Shown: piece by piece, positions 44,092-53,910 of the stretch
Layout of the letters: each line of letters starts with the position of its first letter
Position numbering within the stretch: the first letter of the stretch is position 1
Assembly: GCA_937926205.1 (NCBI GenBank)
Contig: CALEYL010000051.1
Location: 39,450-103,449, forward strand
Length of the DNA: 64,000 nt
Direction: 5' to 3'
From: an uncultured Saprospiraceae bacterium
GTDB lineage: Bacteria; Bacteroidota; Bacteroidia; Chitinophagales; Saprospiraceae
Notes under the pieces: generated by a model
Told to the model about the DNA's origin: nothing
The model's database searches: none
What the model saw: only the letters and a program-made list of their open reading frames with translations
Made by a program: the position numbers and the translations under genes

Positions 44092-45258
44092 ATGCGTTTT
44101 CAACTCCCCCTTTTCATTGCACTACTTTTCCCGGGCATTGCCATGTCAAGCCGCCTGGAGATTGCCATTCCGTTTTTTTCAGAGCAATTAACCCTTGCTT
44201 ACAGTTCCGACATGATTTTCACCAGTTCGGTGAGCATTCAGGAAAAAAGTCTGGTTAGTTATTATCAGCGACTGTCACAAACGGATTTCAGCATCCTGCT
44301 TGAGGATTTGAATCGAAAAAAAGCAGCATTGGGACTCAATGACTGGCTATTTTACGATCTGATGCGTCGGGTAGTGGATAAAATCTACTATCAGAAAAAA
44401 TCGCTGGAAAAGGAGTTGGTTTGCTGGTTTCTGTTGTCTCAATCGGGTTACGATACAAGGCTGACCTATCTCGATGACCGGGTGTTCGTATATGTTTTTA
44501 CAAAAGAAGAAGTATTTGAAGCGCCTATGATTGAAGAAGGCGGCCGAAATTATGTCAACCTTACTGCGCTGAACCATACTGCCCGCAGCCAGCAGGCGCT
44601 TTATTTGCTCAATTTTGTAGCACAACCCAAAGGCAAGGCTTTTTCCTTTCAATTGAACACATTGCCTCGTCTCAGCCCCCGGTTGCAAGCGCGTACGCTG
44701 CATTTCACTTATGAAGGCTTTTTGCGGGAGATTACGGTTCAAACCGATCTGAACATCGTTCAATTGATGAAGGCTTACCCCTTGATTGCGGAAAGCAGCT
44801 ACATCGAAGCGCCGCTGACACAAACCGCTGCAGCGTCCCTTTTACCTGAACTCCGGGAACTTATTGAGGGTAAACCGCGGTATAAAGCCATCGAATGTCT
44901 GGCTTCTTTTACCCGATCAGCATTTGTCTATAAAGAAGACAAAGAAGCATTTGGCCGCAGTAAACCCATGATTCCGGATGAAGTGCTGTATTACCCCCAT
45001 TCGGATTGTGAAGATCGGGTTGCTTTGTTCTTTTATTTGGTAAAAACCCTGCTGGACCTTCCCATGGTGGTGGTTGCCTACCACGACCATCTGACTGTTG
45101 GGGTTGCCATACCCGGTTTTCGAGGCAGTGCGGTAAAGTACAAAGGCAGGGAGTTTTTTATCTGCGACCCTACCGGACCGGTCAATTCGGCAGAAATCGG
45201 CTTTATCCCGGAAGGTTATGAAAATGAACCTTTCGAGATAATCGGAACGTACAAATAA
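44092..45258 (+). CDS. Exported transglutaminase-like protein
   Basis: A 388-residue protein with a signal peptide (ends AMSSR). The C-terminal part has a Cys-His-Asp arrangement of transglutaminase-like folds: Cys in HSDCEDRVALFFYLVK, His in VAYHDHLTVGVAIPG, and Asp in FFICDPTGPVNSAEIG (about residues 300-375). The N-terminal 290 residues are mixed and unrecognised. It probably acts in the periplasm as a protease- or isopeptide-like enzyme. It is 10 bp downstream of msrB and likely cotranscribed. Confidence 0.72.
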   Translation: MRFQLPLFIALLFPGIAMSSRLEIAIPFFSEQLTLAYSSDMIFTSSVSIQEKSLVSYYQRLSQTDFSILLEDLNRKKAALGLNDWLFYDLMRRVVDKIYYQKKSLEKELVCWFLLSQSGYDTRLTYLDDRVFVYVFTKEEVFEAPMIEEGGRNYVNLTALNHTARSQQALYLLNFVAQPKGKAFSFQLNTLPRLSPRLQARTLHFTYEGFLREITVQTDLNIVQLMKAYPLIAESSYIEAPLTQTAAASLLPELRELIEGKPRYKAIECLASFTRSAFVYKEDKEAFGRSKPMIPDEVLYYPHSDCEDRVALFFYLVKTLLDLPMVVVAYHDHLTVGVAIPGFRGSAVKYKGREFFICDPTGPVNSAEIGFIPEGYENEPFEIIGTYK

Positions 45259-45366
45259 AGAAGTAAAAAGTTGGCGCGATTTTTGTGCAGATGCTTTGAA
45301 AATCAGCTGTTTTTAAACTTGAATAACAAATCTTTAGATAGCTGAGTATTAATTCAACAACTTTAT

Positions 45367-45374
45367 TACTTTTG
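45367..45374 (+). promoter_or_regulatory. -7 box of the DUF2795 gene
   Basis: TACTTTTG matches TANNTTTG exactly. No clear TTG is seen 20 bp upstream. It lies 100 bp before the ATG at 45475. Confidence 0.45.
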
Positions 45375-45474
45375 CCGAAATTTGGACTTTTCAGGTTCTT
45401 TGTTTCTGCAAAAGAACATCTAAGAGAATTGAACATTATTGTTGAAAATCTGAGCATTAAACCTGAACAAAACT

Positions 45475-45696
45475 ATGTATTGGACACTTGAACTCGCAAG
45501 CCATCTGGAAGAAGCTCCATGGCCTGCATCGCGCGACGAACTTATTGACTTTGCTATCCGTTCTGGCTTGCCTTTGGAAGTGATCGAAAATTTACAGGAA
45601 ATGGAAGACGAAGGCGAAATATATGAGGGCATCGAGGACATTTGGTCGGACTATCCACGCAAAGACGACTTCCTTTTTAATGAGGACGAATACTAA
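45475..45696 (+). CDS. DUF2795-family small acidic protein
   Basis: A 73-residue acidic protein (MYWTLELASHLEEAPWPASRDELIDFAIRSG) with the DUF2795 pattern W-P-A-x-x-x-E-L, PLEVIENLQEMEDEGEIYEGIEDI. Such proteins are very conserved in Bacteroidota but their role is not established. The gene is small yet codon use is normal and the start is clear. The gene after it is on the same strand. Confidence 0.85.
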   Translation: MYWTLELASHLEEAPWPASRDELIDFAIRSGLPLEVIENLQEMEDEGEIYEGIEDIWSDYPRKDDFLFNEDEY

Positions 45697-45804
45697 TGAA
45701 CCCTTTGATTAAAATGAATCATTAGCGTAAGGGGTATTTCGATACAACGGGAAAGGGTTTTGCACATTCGTCGCAGAACCCTTTTTTATTCAAAACCGGC
45801 AGCT

Positions 45805-47316
45805 TTGAAAGATCTCATCGAAATCGTAAAAATTGTTACCCGGCGAAAAGCCAGTCGCATTGAACTGCTGGATGATTCAATACTGCGCGGCAAAAACAGC
45901 AAGTTTCGCGAAATGTACAGCGGCATAGAGAGCGGCACGTTCAAAAATGACCGGGATGCTGCCGCCCATCTTTATGGCGCCGACCCGGGCGACGCACGCT
46001 ACCGCCAGTTGAAATCGAGATTCAAAAGACGCCTGCTCAACACCCTTTTTTTCATAGACATTAAAAAGCCGGAAGTTGCTGACTATGCTTCTGCTTATTC
46101 CACCTGCAACAAAGAATGGTCACTGGTGAATATTTTACGACAAAACAAAGGCATGGCTCCGGCAGCTGATTTGTCGCACCAGATCATGACCACCGCACTG
46201 AAATATAAATTTGCAGACATCATTGTCAATTGCGCCCGAATCCTTCGCGAATACGCTGCGTTCGAAAACAACGAAAAAGCGTTCGAACAATACAATGACT
46301 ACATACAAACCTATAGCAAAACCCTCGATGCGGAAATCCAATCCGAATCATTGTATCAGCGTGCAACGGTAGACTATTACCGCCCGGCAGAAAAGTTTGG
46401 ACAGGTCAGGCTCCGCATGGACGAATACTGCAATGCATTAATTCAATTATCCGAAAAAAACGATTCTCCTGTGGTGCACTACCACATGTACATTGTGTGG
46501 GTCATGCGTTATGAGATGAACCGGGAGTACAGTGCCATGCTTGAAGTATGTGCTCAGGCAGAGCAGTACATCCAGCAAAATCCGCTTTTCGATCAGGAAG
46601 AAAAGCGCATCCTTTTTTACACCAAAAAAATGTCGGCTTACCTTCATCTTAAGGACTACAGAAGGGGTCGGGAAACCGCTGAAAAATGCCTCCATGATTT
46701 TTCAGAGGGCAGTGAAGTCTGGTACTCGTTTATGGAATATTACCTCCTACTGGCTATCCATACCGAAAATTACATCCAGGCTCTGGCTATTTTTAACGGC
46801 GCCAGTGACATTTCTGATTTCAAAAAATTGGACGGGAGTATTCGCGAAAAATGGGCGATATACGAGGTCTACATCCAATACCTGATCGAAAGTCAGGACA
46901 TTGATCAGAATTTTATTTTAAAACAACGTCGCAAGTCTTCTCAACTGTCCCGTTTTATTGAATCAACTCCTGCTTACCCCCGCGATCAAAAAATGTTTCA
47001 ACTGCTGGCATTGATCATTCAGGTGCTTTTTCTTTTACAAAGGCGGAATTTTGGAAAAGCTACCGAAAAAATTGAGTCGCTGAAAAATTTCATCAGCCGA
47101 AACATTGGCAAAGAAGAGTTTGTACGCCCAATCCAGTTCATCCGCCTGTTGCAACGACTTGGGAAAGCGCGTTATCAGCCGGATGAAATCCATGGAACAG
47201 AGAAGTTCCTGCAGCGACTTTCCGAAAGCCCCTTCTCCTATCGGGGCACTTTGAATGATCTGGAAATTATCCCATATGAAAAACTCTGGGAGATTGTGTT
47301 GAGTAAGTTGCGGTAG
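45805..47316 (+). CDS. Hypothetical alpha-helical repeat protein
   Basis: About 504 residues from a TTG at 45805 (LKDLIEIVKIVTRRKASRIELLD); no ATG precedes the conserved N-terminus, and another TTG lies at 45760. The protein is mostly helical, with TPR-like pairs in the middle (ARILREYAAFENNEKAFEQYNDYI; TEKCLHDF-type helices) and no signal peptide or membrane span. It loosely resembles the proteins at 1-686 and 27078-28490 in size and fold. Function unknown. Start uncertain. Confidence 0.75.
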   Translation: MKDLIEIVKIVTRRKASRIELLDDSILRGKNSKFREMYSGIESGTFKNDRDAAAHLYGADPGDARYRQLKSRFKRRLLNTLFFIDIKKPEVADYASAYSTCNKEWSLVNILRQNKGMAPAADLSHQIMTTALKYKFADIIVNCARILREYAAFENNEKAFEQYNDYIQTYSKTLDAEIQSESLYQRATVDYYRPAEKFGQVRLRMDEYCNALIQLSEKNDSPVVHYHMYIVWVMRYEMNREYSAMLEVCAQAEQYIQQNPLFDQEEKRILFYTKKMSAYLHLKDYRRGRETAEKCLHDFSEGSEVWYSFMEYYLLLAIHTENYIQALAIFNGASDISDFKKLDGSIREKWAIYEVYIQYLIESQDIDQNFILKQRRKSSQLSRFIESTPAYPRDQKMFQLLALIIQVLFLLQRRNFGKATEKIESLKNFISRNIGKEEFVRPIQFIRLLQRLGKARYQPDEIHGTEKFLQRLSESPFSYRGTLNDLEIIPYEKLWEIVLSKLR

Positions 47317-47325
47317 AGTGCGGCA

Positions 47326-47354
47326 TTGATGTCTATCAGGAATTTGTAACTTTG
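47326..47354 (+). promoter_or_regulatory. Promoter of the T9SS protein at 47454
   Basis: A TTG (47326-47328) lies 18 bp before the perfect -7 box TAACTTTG (47347-47354). The ATG at 47454 follows after about 100 bp. Confidence 0.55.
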
Positions 47355-47453
47355 CCGACAAATCATTAAAAATCAAACACTTAATCCCCTTGATTGGTCA
47401 AAAGACTGACAACCAGATCCCGCATAAAACCTTATATTGCAGTAAAAACTTAC

Positions 47454-48896
47454 ATGAAAAACCAAAGCTTTTCCTTCTTGCTCGTCTTATGTAGTTTTGC
47501 GATTCAGGCACAGTCCGATTGGCAATTATTCCGGCCTGATGTGCAGTATTTGTATGCTAATTCAAACGCAGGATATACGGAATCCTCGGTTCTGGGTGTA
47601 AAAATTGGTACCGATTCCTGCACAGCCATGTATCCGGCACTACGGTGGTATGGCGATTGGGAATGTAACGAAATAACTTCTTCTTTCATCGGCTACGAAG
47701 TATGTCAAACGGATAGCTTAACACGGTTTCGCCTGACAGATACCGACTATTTTTCCATAAGACACAAAGCCGACCTTGGTGAGCAATGGCCTGCCTGGAA
47801 TTGGAATGACCAAACCGTTTGGGGTCGTGTAGGGGAGATTGTTTTGGTAGATTTTCTTGGGCTGTCAGACAGTATTAAATGCGTTTATTTTTTCACAATA
47901 GATGAAAATGGCGAGCCTACCTTTTTGCCAGCTCCTGGCCGGCCTATGAAAATCAGCAAACAATATGGCCTTGTTGAAGCATTATGGCTACGTGATTTTC
48001 CGGATACGACCCGCGTTTTACCGCTCATTGGCCTGAGTGAACCGTCCACTGGATTACAAAACCCCGGAAAAGCGGACATTTTTAGTCTCCAACCTGGCGA
48101 TGAATTACACATCGTAACGAATAACACCGTACCGCTTGCAAATGAATCAGGATTCTACGACGTCCGCAAAGCGCTCAAAGCCACCATCACCGATATTCAG
48201 TGGAATGCCCAGACCCAAATCTTGCGCTATTTTTATTCGGGGTCCCTTTTGACCACTTATTCTGGTTCTTCGGCGCCTGATCCTGATACCATTTTTCAAC
48301 CTGTTATTAGCGATATCTGGTTAAATTATTTACCGAGTTTTGATTATTTAGATGCGCAACCAGGCAGTTTTTGGGGACAAGGAGGAGGCGCTACCGTTTG
48401 TCTTGAAAATGGCTTTGCAAACAGACCCTCTAAATTTTTGGCTTATTCTTTAAGTGAATCAGAGGAAGGATGTTTTGTCCCTGTTACAGATGATGTCGTT
48501 CCAATTTATTACACCGAAGGGCTTGCTGGTCCCTATTTCGATGTTCTCAGCCTTGGCGGCCCAAGCAGTCGAAGAATTGTGTACTTCCGGAGAGATTCTC
48601 TGGAATCAGGGAATCCATTGGATTTCAGCAACCTTACAGCAATAAGTGACGTACGGAATTCCCCAAACATCTCCGTCGGCCCCAACCCTACATCCGGGCC
48701 GCTCCATTTCCAATTGCCCGGGGATTTCGTTGCTGATTTGAAACTATTCGATGGCTATGGCCGGATTTTGCTGTCGGAAAATCAGGCACGCGGATCAGTT
48801 GAGTGGAACCTCAGCGAATTGCCTGCAGGTGCTTATCAGGTCAGCGCTTTACAGGAAGGCCGTTTGGTATGGCGGCAACTTGTATTGAAGCAATGA
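47454..48896 (+). CDS. T9SS-secreted protein of unknown function
   Basis: About 480 residues from the ATG at 47454 (MKNQSFSFLLVLCSFAIQAQ), chosen because it begins a good signal peptide. The body is beta-rich with many Trp and Asp residues (YPALRWYGDWECNEITSSF; GRVGEIVLVDFLGLSD), no known catalytic motif, and a T9SS C-terminal sorting domain (ISVGPNPTSGPLHFQLPG ... LPAGAYQVSALQEG). It is probably a surface or released protein. It converges with the TolC gene only 4 bp downstream. Confidence 0.8.
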   Translation: MKNQSFSFLLVLCSFAIQAQSDWQLFRPDVQYLYANSNAGYTESSVLGVKIGTDSCTAMYPALRWYGDWECNEITSSFIGYEVCQTDSLTRFRLTDTDYFSIRHKADLGEQWPAWNWNDQTVWGRVGEIVLVDFLGLSDSIKCVYFFTIDENGEPTFLPAPGRPMKISKQYGLVEALWLRDFPDTTRVLPLIGLSEPSTGLQNPGKADIFSLQPGDELHIVTNNTVPLANESGFYDVRKALKATITDIQWNAQTQILRYFYSGSLLTTYSGSSAPDPDTIFQPVISDIWLNYLPSFDYLDAQPGSFWGQGGGATVCLENGFANRPSKFLAYSLSESEEGCFVPVTDDVVPIYYTEGLAGPYFDVLSLGGPSSRRIVYFRRDSLESGNPLDFSNLTAISDVRNSPNISVGPNPTSGPLHFQLPGDFVADLKLFDGYGRILLSENQARGSVEWNLSELPAGAYQVSALQEGRLVWRQLVLKQ

Positions 48897-48900
48897 AGCC

Positions 48901-50259
48901 CTACCTAAAAGACAAGTTTCCCAGCGTGCGCTGTATTTCGAGAGCTGCAAGCAGCAAATCATAAGCGCTGCGCAGGTAATTGTATTGTATTTGTTGGACT
49001 GCCGTCTCTTCGTCCAGCATGTTAGAGGGGAGTACCATTCCTTCATTGAAGCGTTCGCGGACTAGTTCCACATTTTGCTTCGACAGTTCCAGGTCTTGTA
49101 AGCGAACAATCATGGTTTGCGAAGCCAGTTCAAAATTTAGTCTCGCGTTTTCGAAGTCATTTTGAAAACGCTGTTTCAGTTCAAGCACATCAATGACATT
49201 TTGCTGTTGTTTCAGGCGATACGGCGCCTCACGCTTTTGTTCTTGCCAGTATTCTGAAATGGGTACACTCAGCTTTAAACCGACAAATACATTGCCAAAC
49301 CAGGAGCTTTCTGTAAAAAAGGGCGCATCATCGCTTAGGTTGTTAGCGCCTGCATAACCGATTGCCGACAGTGTAGGAGCAGTAAGGGTTTGAGCAGTTC
49401 TGATTTTCAGGTTTTGCCATTCTGAATCCAGATAGAGCTGGCGCAACTCAGGGCGGGTTTGTTCCACAGCGGTTGCATCGTACTTTGCAAGACCTTGTGC
49501 CCGGGCTTGTTCTAAAAAAGAATTCAGGTCATCAGCAAGCCGGATTTCTGTGGAGCGATCGGGGCTAATTCCGATGGTGTAGCAAAGGTTTTTCAACAAC
49601 AGCTGGCCGTTAAAGCGGGAGCGATTAAGCGCCAATGACGCAGCGTTTAGCGACATCAGGGTTGCATTGAGTTCATTTTGCAGCACCTTTCCGCCTTCCA
49701 GCCGAGTTCGGGTTTGTTCGTAAAGCAGGCTCGCCCGAATAGAGTCGGCTGTGGCAAACACCAGTTCTTCCATGGCAATGGAAATCGCGTAATAAGCCTT
49801 GACGACCTCCAGCGTAATTTCTTCAGTGGTTTTTTCACGGTCAGCTGCAATGAATTGCTGTTGAAATTCCTGCTCCCGAATCTGGGCGGTGATGGAAGGA
49901 TCATATAAGCTTTGAGAAACCTGGATGCCAGCCGAATTTTGCCAAAGCGTCCCGAAACGCACCGATGCTGTAGCATCACTACCTAACGCAGGGTTGAAAA
50001 CACCAACAGGAATGACGCTTGTTTGCAAAACCGGATTAAGCTGCACATCCAGCTGCCCGGACACAACAGGCTGTCTTTGTAATTTGAGCACTTCCGTCTT
50101 TGAAGCTTCAATTTGTGATTTAAGCTCGAAAGATTTTAACCTTGGCTTATTTTGCAGGGCCATTTGAATCGCTTCAATAAGGGTTAAGTTTTGCAGGTTT
50201 TGACCAACCAGCGGCCCGGAGATCAACAGCAGCAGGCTTATCTGAATGAAAAACTTCAT
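48901..50259 (-). CDS. TolC-family outer-membrane efflux protein
   Basis: A 452-residue protein: signal peptide (ends PLVGQ), then two outer-membrane-efflux-protein repeats of long coiled helices (LTLIEAIQMALQNKPRL ... KSFELKSQIEASK; EETAVQQIQYNYLRSAYDLLLAALEIQRTLG). It forms the trimeric tunnel for an export complex. It is the last gene of the operon after the ABC ATPase, adaptor and permease, with a gap of 100 bp, giving a complete DevBCA/TolC-like tripartite exporter. Confidence 0.93.
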   Translation of the reverse strand: MKFFIQISLLLLISGPLVGQNLQNLTLIEAIQMALQNKPRLKSFELKSQIEASKTEVLKLQRQPVVSGQLDVQLNPVLQTSVIPVGVFNPALGSDATASVRFGTLWQNSAGIQVSQSLYDPSITAQIREQEFQQQFIAADREKTTEEITLEVVKAYYAISIAMEELVFATADSIRASLLYEQTRTRLEGGKVLQNELNATLMSLNAASLALNRSRFNGQLLLKNLCYTIGISPDRSTEIRLADDLNSFLEQARAQGLAKYDATAVEQTRPELRQLYLDSEWQNLKIRTAQTLTAPTLSAIGYAGANNLSDDAPFFTESSWFGNVFVGLKLSVPISEYWQEQKREAPYRLKQQQNVIDVLELKQRFQNDFENARLNFELASQTMIVRLQDLELSKQNVELVRERFNEGMVLPSNMLDEETAVQQIQYNYLRSAYDLLLAALEIQRTLGNLSFR

Positions 50260-50359
50260 GGTTCTACTTTTTTAATGAATTGCTTACCTGTTTGGTATCG
50301 GTCCACCTGGCAGAGGGGCTATACTTACCTCTTGCCAGCGGATTAAGACGAGACACCAT

Positions 50360-51490
50360 TTATCCTCTGAATACAGTTGCCGGCTCCAGCCCGGTAATCC
50401 GGCGCAGGGCGAATATGGCGCCTGAAAGCGCAATGAACACAGTCACGCCAAAAATGCCTGCAATGACAGCCCAGGAAAACCCAAAAATCAATCCGGTACT
50501 CTGCACCCCCTGTCGAAACCTTTCCAACAAGGCAAAGGCTATGACAAATCCGACAACTGCAAAAATGGCTGCCTGCAGCAAAATCAGCCGCCGGATATAG
50601 CCATTGCTGGCGCCAATGGCTTTCATTGTGCCGTAGTCCCGGATGCGGTCAAGCGCGGAAGAATACATGGTAAGGCCAATGATGAAAAACCCTGAAATAA
50701 CGGCAAAAACAACTAAAGTGCCCGTGCTGGCGCCGATCCCGCTTGTTCCCAGCACATAATTTACGGTTGATTTCGAAAAATCAGAACGAACCCAGGCCCG
50801 GAGTCCAAAAATACCCCGATTGATGTTGTCGCGCACCTGCTCCGGTGTATATCCTGGTTTGACATTGACCACGACCGCAGAAATATCTGTCGTGCTGCTA
50901 TTGCCAAAATACCGGGCGCGTTCCAGGGTCGTGTACATCATGGAGCCACCGAAGCCCCGGAGGTTGTTTGTCTGGGCGCCGATGACGGCACGTTTGCCGT
51001 TGATTTCAAATTCAATTCCCGGCGTAGTAGGAATCTCGTAGGTAGGCGCATCATAAAGGTCAGCACTGACTGCTGCTTCGGTTTGCAAACGATCAAGGCT
51101 TCCCTGAAGGATTTTCTCTGGCACAGGGCCTGCTGCGAAAGTAGGCGCTTCTGACCCCACCAGTAGGATGCTGGTCGATTTTCCGTTGGAGAAAGTTGCG
51201 GTACCACCGGCAAGAACCATAGGAAAGGCCTCAGCAACCCCCTCAATACTTCGGATTTCCCGAACTTTGCGCACGTCGAGTTTTCCCAGCGAATTGGCAT
51301 CCGTTGTTCTGGAATCCACAACCCAGATATCACCGGTAGAATTGTCTACCATGCCGGACATCAGGCCGGTCAGAAAGGTAGCAATACCAATTTGCTGCCC
51401 GATCAAAAAAGTGCTGATGACAATTCCAATGACAACACCAATGCTTTTGGCTTTGTCGTAGCGAATAAATCGAATGGCTTCCGATAGCAT
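50360..51490 (-). CDS. ABC transporter permease, FtsX/DevC type
   Basis: A 376-residue permease with an N-terminal membrane helix (about 15-35; SIGVVIGIVISTFLIGQQIG), a large periplasmic MacB-like domain (about 45-230) and three C-terminal helices (about 260-370) with the FtsX pattern RIRDYGTMKAIGASNGYIRRLILLQAAIFAVVG. It couples with the ATPase encoded at 52468-53193. The DevC group exports lipids or peptides through the adaptor and TolC. It starts 10 bp after the adaptor's stop. Confidence 0.92.
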   Translation of the reverse strand: MLSEAIRFIRYDKAKSIGVVIGIVISTFLIGQQIGIATFLTGLMSGMVDNSTGDIWVVDSRTTDANSLGKLDVRKVREIRSIEGVAEAFPMVLAGGTATFSNGKSTSILLVGSEAPTFAAGPVPEKILQGSLDRLQTEAAVSADLYDAPTYEIPTTPGIEFEINGKRAVIGAQTNNLRGFGGSMMYTTLERARYFGNSSTTDISAVVVNVKPGYTPEQVRDNINRGIFGLRAWVRSDFSKSTVNYVLGTSGIGASTGTLVVFAVISGFFIIGLTMYSSALDRIRDYGTMKAIGASNGYIRRLILLQAAIFAVVGFVIAFALLERFRQGVQSTGLIFGFSWAVIAGIFGVTVFIALSGAIFALRRITGLEPATVFRG

Positions 51491-51500
51491 AGCGATGAAG

Positions 51501-52442
51501 TTAGTTCATAGAAATAACGCATTCTACCCGACTGTTAAACAGCAGGTTGCCAGGGTTACTGAGCAGTATTTTTACTTCACGCACCCGGCGGTCTTCTTTT
51601 TCGCCAGCCGTTTCACTAAAAAGGGATTTTTTCTTGAGTAAAGGTGCTGTATAAATCACTTCACCTGTAGCCAGTAATTTCCCGGCGCCAATTTGGCGTA
51701 TACTGGCTTTCAGACCAGTTGTTACACGAGCAGCAAACAGTTCATCAATTTCACAGCGTACAATGATGTTGCCGTTTGGGGCTAGTTCGGCAAAAGCTGT
51801 TTGCGGCGGCACAGCACTGCCCTCCGTTGCTGTTATACTCAGAATTTGGCCTGCAACAGGCGCTTTTACACGTTTCATATCCAACTCGCGTTCAGCAATG
51901 ATCAGGTCATTTCTGATTTCCTCCAGCCTGTTGCTACTCACTTTTACAACAGCACGCAACCGCTCTATCACTGCTTCTTGCAGGCGAACATCGGCTTCCG
52001 CGTTTTGCAGACTTTCGGCTGTTTCCGCCGATTTTGTGAAAAGTTTTTTGTTTCGGTTGAGAATGCGTTGCAAGTTGTCCAATTGTATTTTCCCTTCCTC
52101 AACTGCTTTTTGGTCTGCAAGCAGTTGAGCTTCCTGAGTAGCCAAGCGGGCCCGAATTAGAGGCAGCCTGGCTGCTGCGACTGAGTTTTCCAATTCCAGG
52201 ATGACCATTCCCGGGCGTACGTCATCCCCTTCCTTGACATGAACATGGGTAACAACACCACCATCATTGGTTGCCAGCTGAATGACATTCTGTTCAGGCT
52301 CCACTCTGCCAATGCCTACAATTTCCTGTACCTGTTCCGGTGTGCCTTCGTAAGTAACAGGCTGGGCGGTTTTCCCTGGTTCTTCTTTTGCGTTGCAGGC
52401 TGAAAGCGCGGTAAGTGCAATCAATAAAACAGCCTTATTCAT
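51501..52442 (-). CDS. Periplasmic adaptor (membrane fusion) lipoprotein, HlyD/DevB type
   Basis: A 313-residue protein starting MNKAVLLIALTALSACNAKEE, with lipobox LSAC. It has a lipoyl-like domain (GIGRVEPEQNVIQLATNDGGVVTHVHVKEGDDVRPG), a coiled-coil hairpin (about 105-190; LATQEAQLLADQKAVEEG) and a beta-barrel domain (VRCEIDELFAARV). It bridges the inner-membrane permease and the TolC tunnel. The lipid anchor replaces the usual transmembrane helix. It follows the ATPase gene by 25 bp. Confidence 0.92.
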   Translation of the reverse strand: MNKAVLLIALTALSACNAKEEPGKTAQPVTYEGTPEQVQEIVGIGRVEPEQNVIQLATNDGGVVTHVHVKEGDDVRPGMVILELENSVAAARLPLIRARLATQEAQLLADQKAVEEGKIQLDNLQRILNRNKKLFTKSAETAESLQNAEADVRLQEAVIERLRAVVKVSSNRLEEIRNDLIIAERELDMKRVKAPVAGQILSITATEGSAVPPQTAFAELAPNGNIIVRCEIDELFAARVTTGLKASIRQIGAGKLLATGEVIYTAPLLKKKSLFSETAGEKEDRRVREVKILLSNPGNLLFNSRVECVISMN

Positions 52443-52467
52443 GGCATATTAGTTTTTCAGATATGAA

Positions 52468-53193
52468 TTAATGCGTTGTTTCGAAAGCGTCACTTGCAGG
52501 CGGTTCGCCAGAAGCGCGGCCGTCATCCACATAAATAATCCGGTCGGCAAAGGGTCTTAAGCGCTGATCGTGGGTCACTACGGCAAGCGCAATGCCATGA
52601 TTGGCTAAACTTTTCAATTCTTCCATTACAACACCCACTGAACGGGGATCGAGTGAGGCAGTCGGCTCATCGCAAAGCATCATCGGTGGGTTTGAAACGA
52701 GCGCTCTGGCAATGGCGATGCGCTGCTGCTGGCCTCCTGAGAGCATTTTGGGCAATTGCTTCCGACGGTCACTCATGCTCACTTTTTCGATGGCTTCCCT
52801 TGCCCGGCGCCGGGCTTCAGCGGTGGCAACACCCTGAAGTTTGAGTGGCAACATCACATTCTCCTCGGCGGTCAGGGGCTGGATGAGGTTAAAACTCTGA
52901 AAAACGAAGCCGATGTTGTGCAGTCGCAAATCCGCTAATTGGCGTTGGTTGAGTTGGGTGACTCGCTGGCCATTGACGATAACTTCTCCATGCGTGGGAT
53001 AAATTACACACCCCAAAAGGGATAGCAATGTCGTTTTGCCACTCCCGGAAGGGCCAATAATGAGGGTCAATTCCTTGCCAAACAATTGAAAGTCAGTCGG
53101 ATATAGCGCCGTAATGATTTGATCCCCTGTTTTGTATTCCTTCCCCGCACCCCGAAGTTCGGCAATGACGGGTTTTGCTTCTGCCTGAATCAT
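52468..53193 (-). CDS. ABC transporter ATPase, DevA/LolD type
   Basis: A 241-residue cytoplasmic ATPase: Walker A GPSGSGKTT, the Q-loop in FVFQSFNLIQPLT, the ABC signature LSGGQQQRIAIARAL, Walker B MMLCDEPTASLD and switch His in VVTHDQRL. It powers the permease encoded after the adaptor. First gene of the four-gene export operon. A near -7 box in reverse (one mismatch) lies near 53230. Confidence 0.95.
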   Translation of the reverse strand: MIQAEAKPVIAELRGAGKEYKTGDQIITALYPTDFQLFGKELTLIIGPSGSGKTTLLSLLGCVIYPTHGEVIVNGQRVTQLNQRQLADLRLHNIGFVFQSFNLIQPLTAEENVMLPLKLQGVATAEARRRAREAIEKVSMSDRRKQLPKMLSGGQQQRIAIARALVSNPPMMLCDEPTASLDPRSVGVVMEELKSLANHGIALAVVTHDQRLRPFADRIIYVDDGRASGEPPASDAFETTH

Positions 53194-53519
53194 TTAATAA
53201 AGGGTGTGTTTTATAAATCCATAACTTAAAGGTAAGGCACTTTTGTTTCAAAAGATCATCTAAATCCGGAATACCCTGCGCTGAAATATTTTGTAGCATG
53301 GGGCGTGCAAATCGGGAGCTATTGTGAATATAGACCTACCCACAGGCAATGATTTTGGCCGTTTACCTTCCTCCGTTTGAATTCTTTTGCTCCCTTTCAG
53401 GCCTCTGAATGTACACTGAACGACATAGATGCACCGTAAAATAAAAAATATGGCACGGGTAATATTTTATTTTAACTTTGCATCCGGAAAATCCTACAAC
53501 ATATCTAAACAACATTGAA
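53194..53519. other. Intergenic stretch between divergent genes
   Basis: It holds the promoter of the plus-strand gene (TAACTTTG at 53473-53480) and the upstream region of the export operon. No other gene or repeat is seen. Confidence 0.5.
53473..53480 (+). promoter_or_regulatory. -7 box of the small exported protein gene
   Basis: TAACTTTG matches TANNTTTG exactly, 40 bp before the ATG at 53520. No TTG is visible in the -33 region, which is AT-rich. Confidence 0.5.
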
Positions 53520-53888
53520 ATGCAAAGCAAAATTTACTTTCCGATTCTGATTGCCTTTTTTTGTTCCGCTACTTCTGCCTTCTCTCAACAAGCTACTGCT
53601 GAAATTCTGACTCCTAAAAGCGTTACTGCGACTGTTTCAACTGATCAATCCTTGTACACAGGCGGCGAAGGAAATGTTTACTACATTGATTTCGAAGACG
53701 TTAGAATGAACCTGAGCGAAATCGTCATCAAAAACGATCAGGGTAAGGTTCTGCTAAAGGATGATGTGTTTGATTTACCGGTCAACACCATCTACGAACT
53801 GGACCTGAGCCAGTTTGGAAAAGGTGTCTTTGAAGTGGAATTGCGCTCCTTTACCGGCGTCATCCACAAAAAGATTGCTGTAGAGTAG
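53520..53888 (+). CDS. Small exported protein of unknown function
   Basis: About 122 residues from the ATG at 53520 (MQSKIYFPILIAFFCSATSAFSQ), chosen because it begins the signal peptide and follows the promoter. The mature part is a single beta-rich domain (VYYIDFEDVRMNLSEIVIKNDQGKVLLKDDVF; ELDLSQFGKGVFEVELRSFTG), similar in style to small periplasmic DUF3244-like Ig folds. No catalytic motif. It may be a T9SS-like cargo truncated to the sorting-type fold; that is a guess. Confidence 0.75.
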   Translation: MQSKIYFPILIAFFCSATSAFSQQATAEILTPKSVTATVSTDQSLYTGGEGNVYYIDFEDVRMNLSEIVIKNDQGKVLLKDDVFDLPVNTIYELDLSQFGKGVFEVELRSFTGVIHKKIAVE

Positions 53889-53910
53889 AATAGTCGTTTT
53901 TCAATCATCC

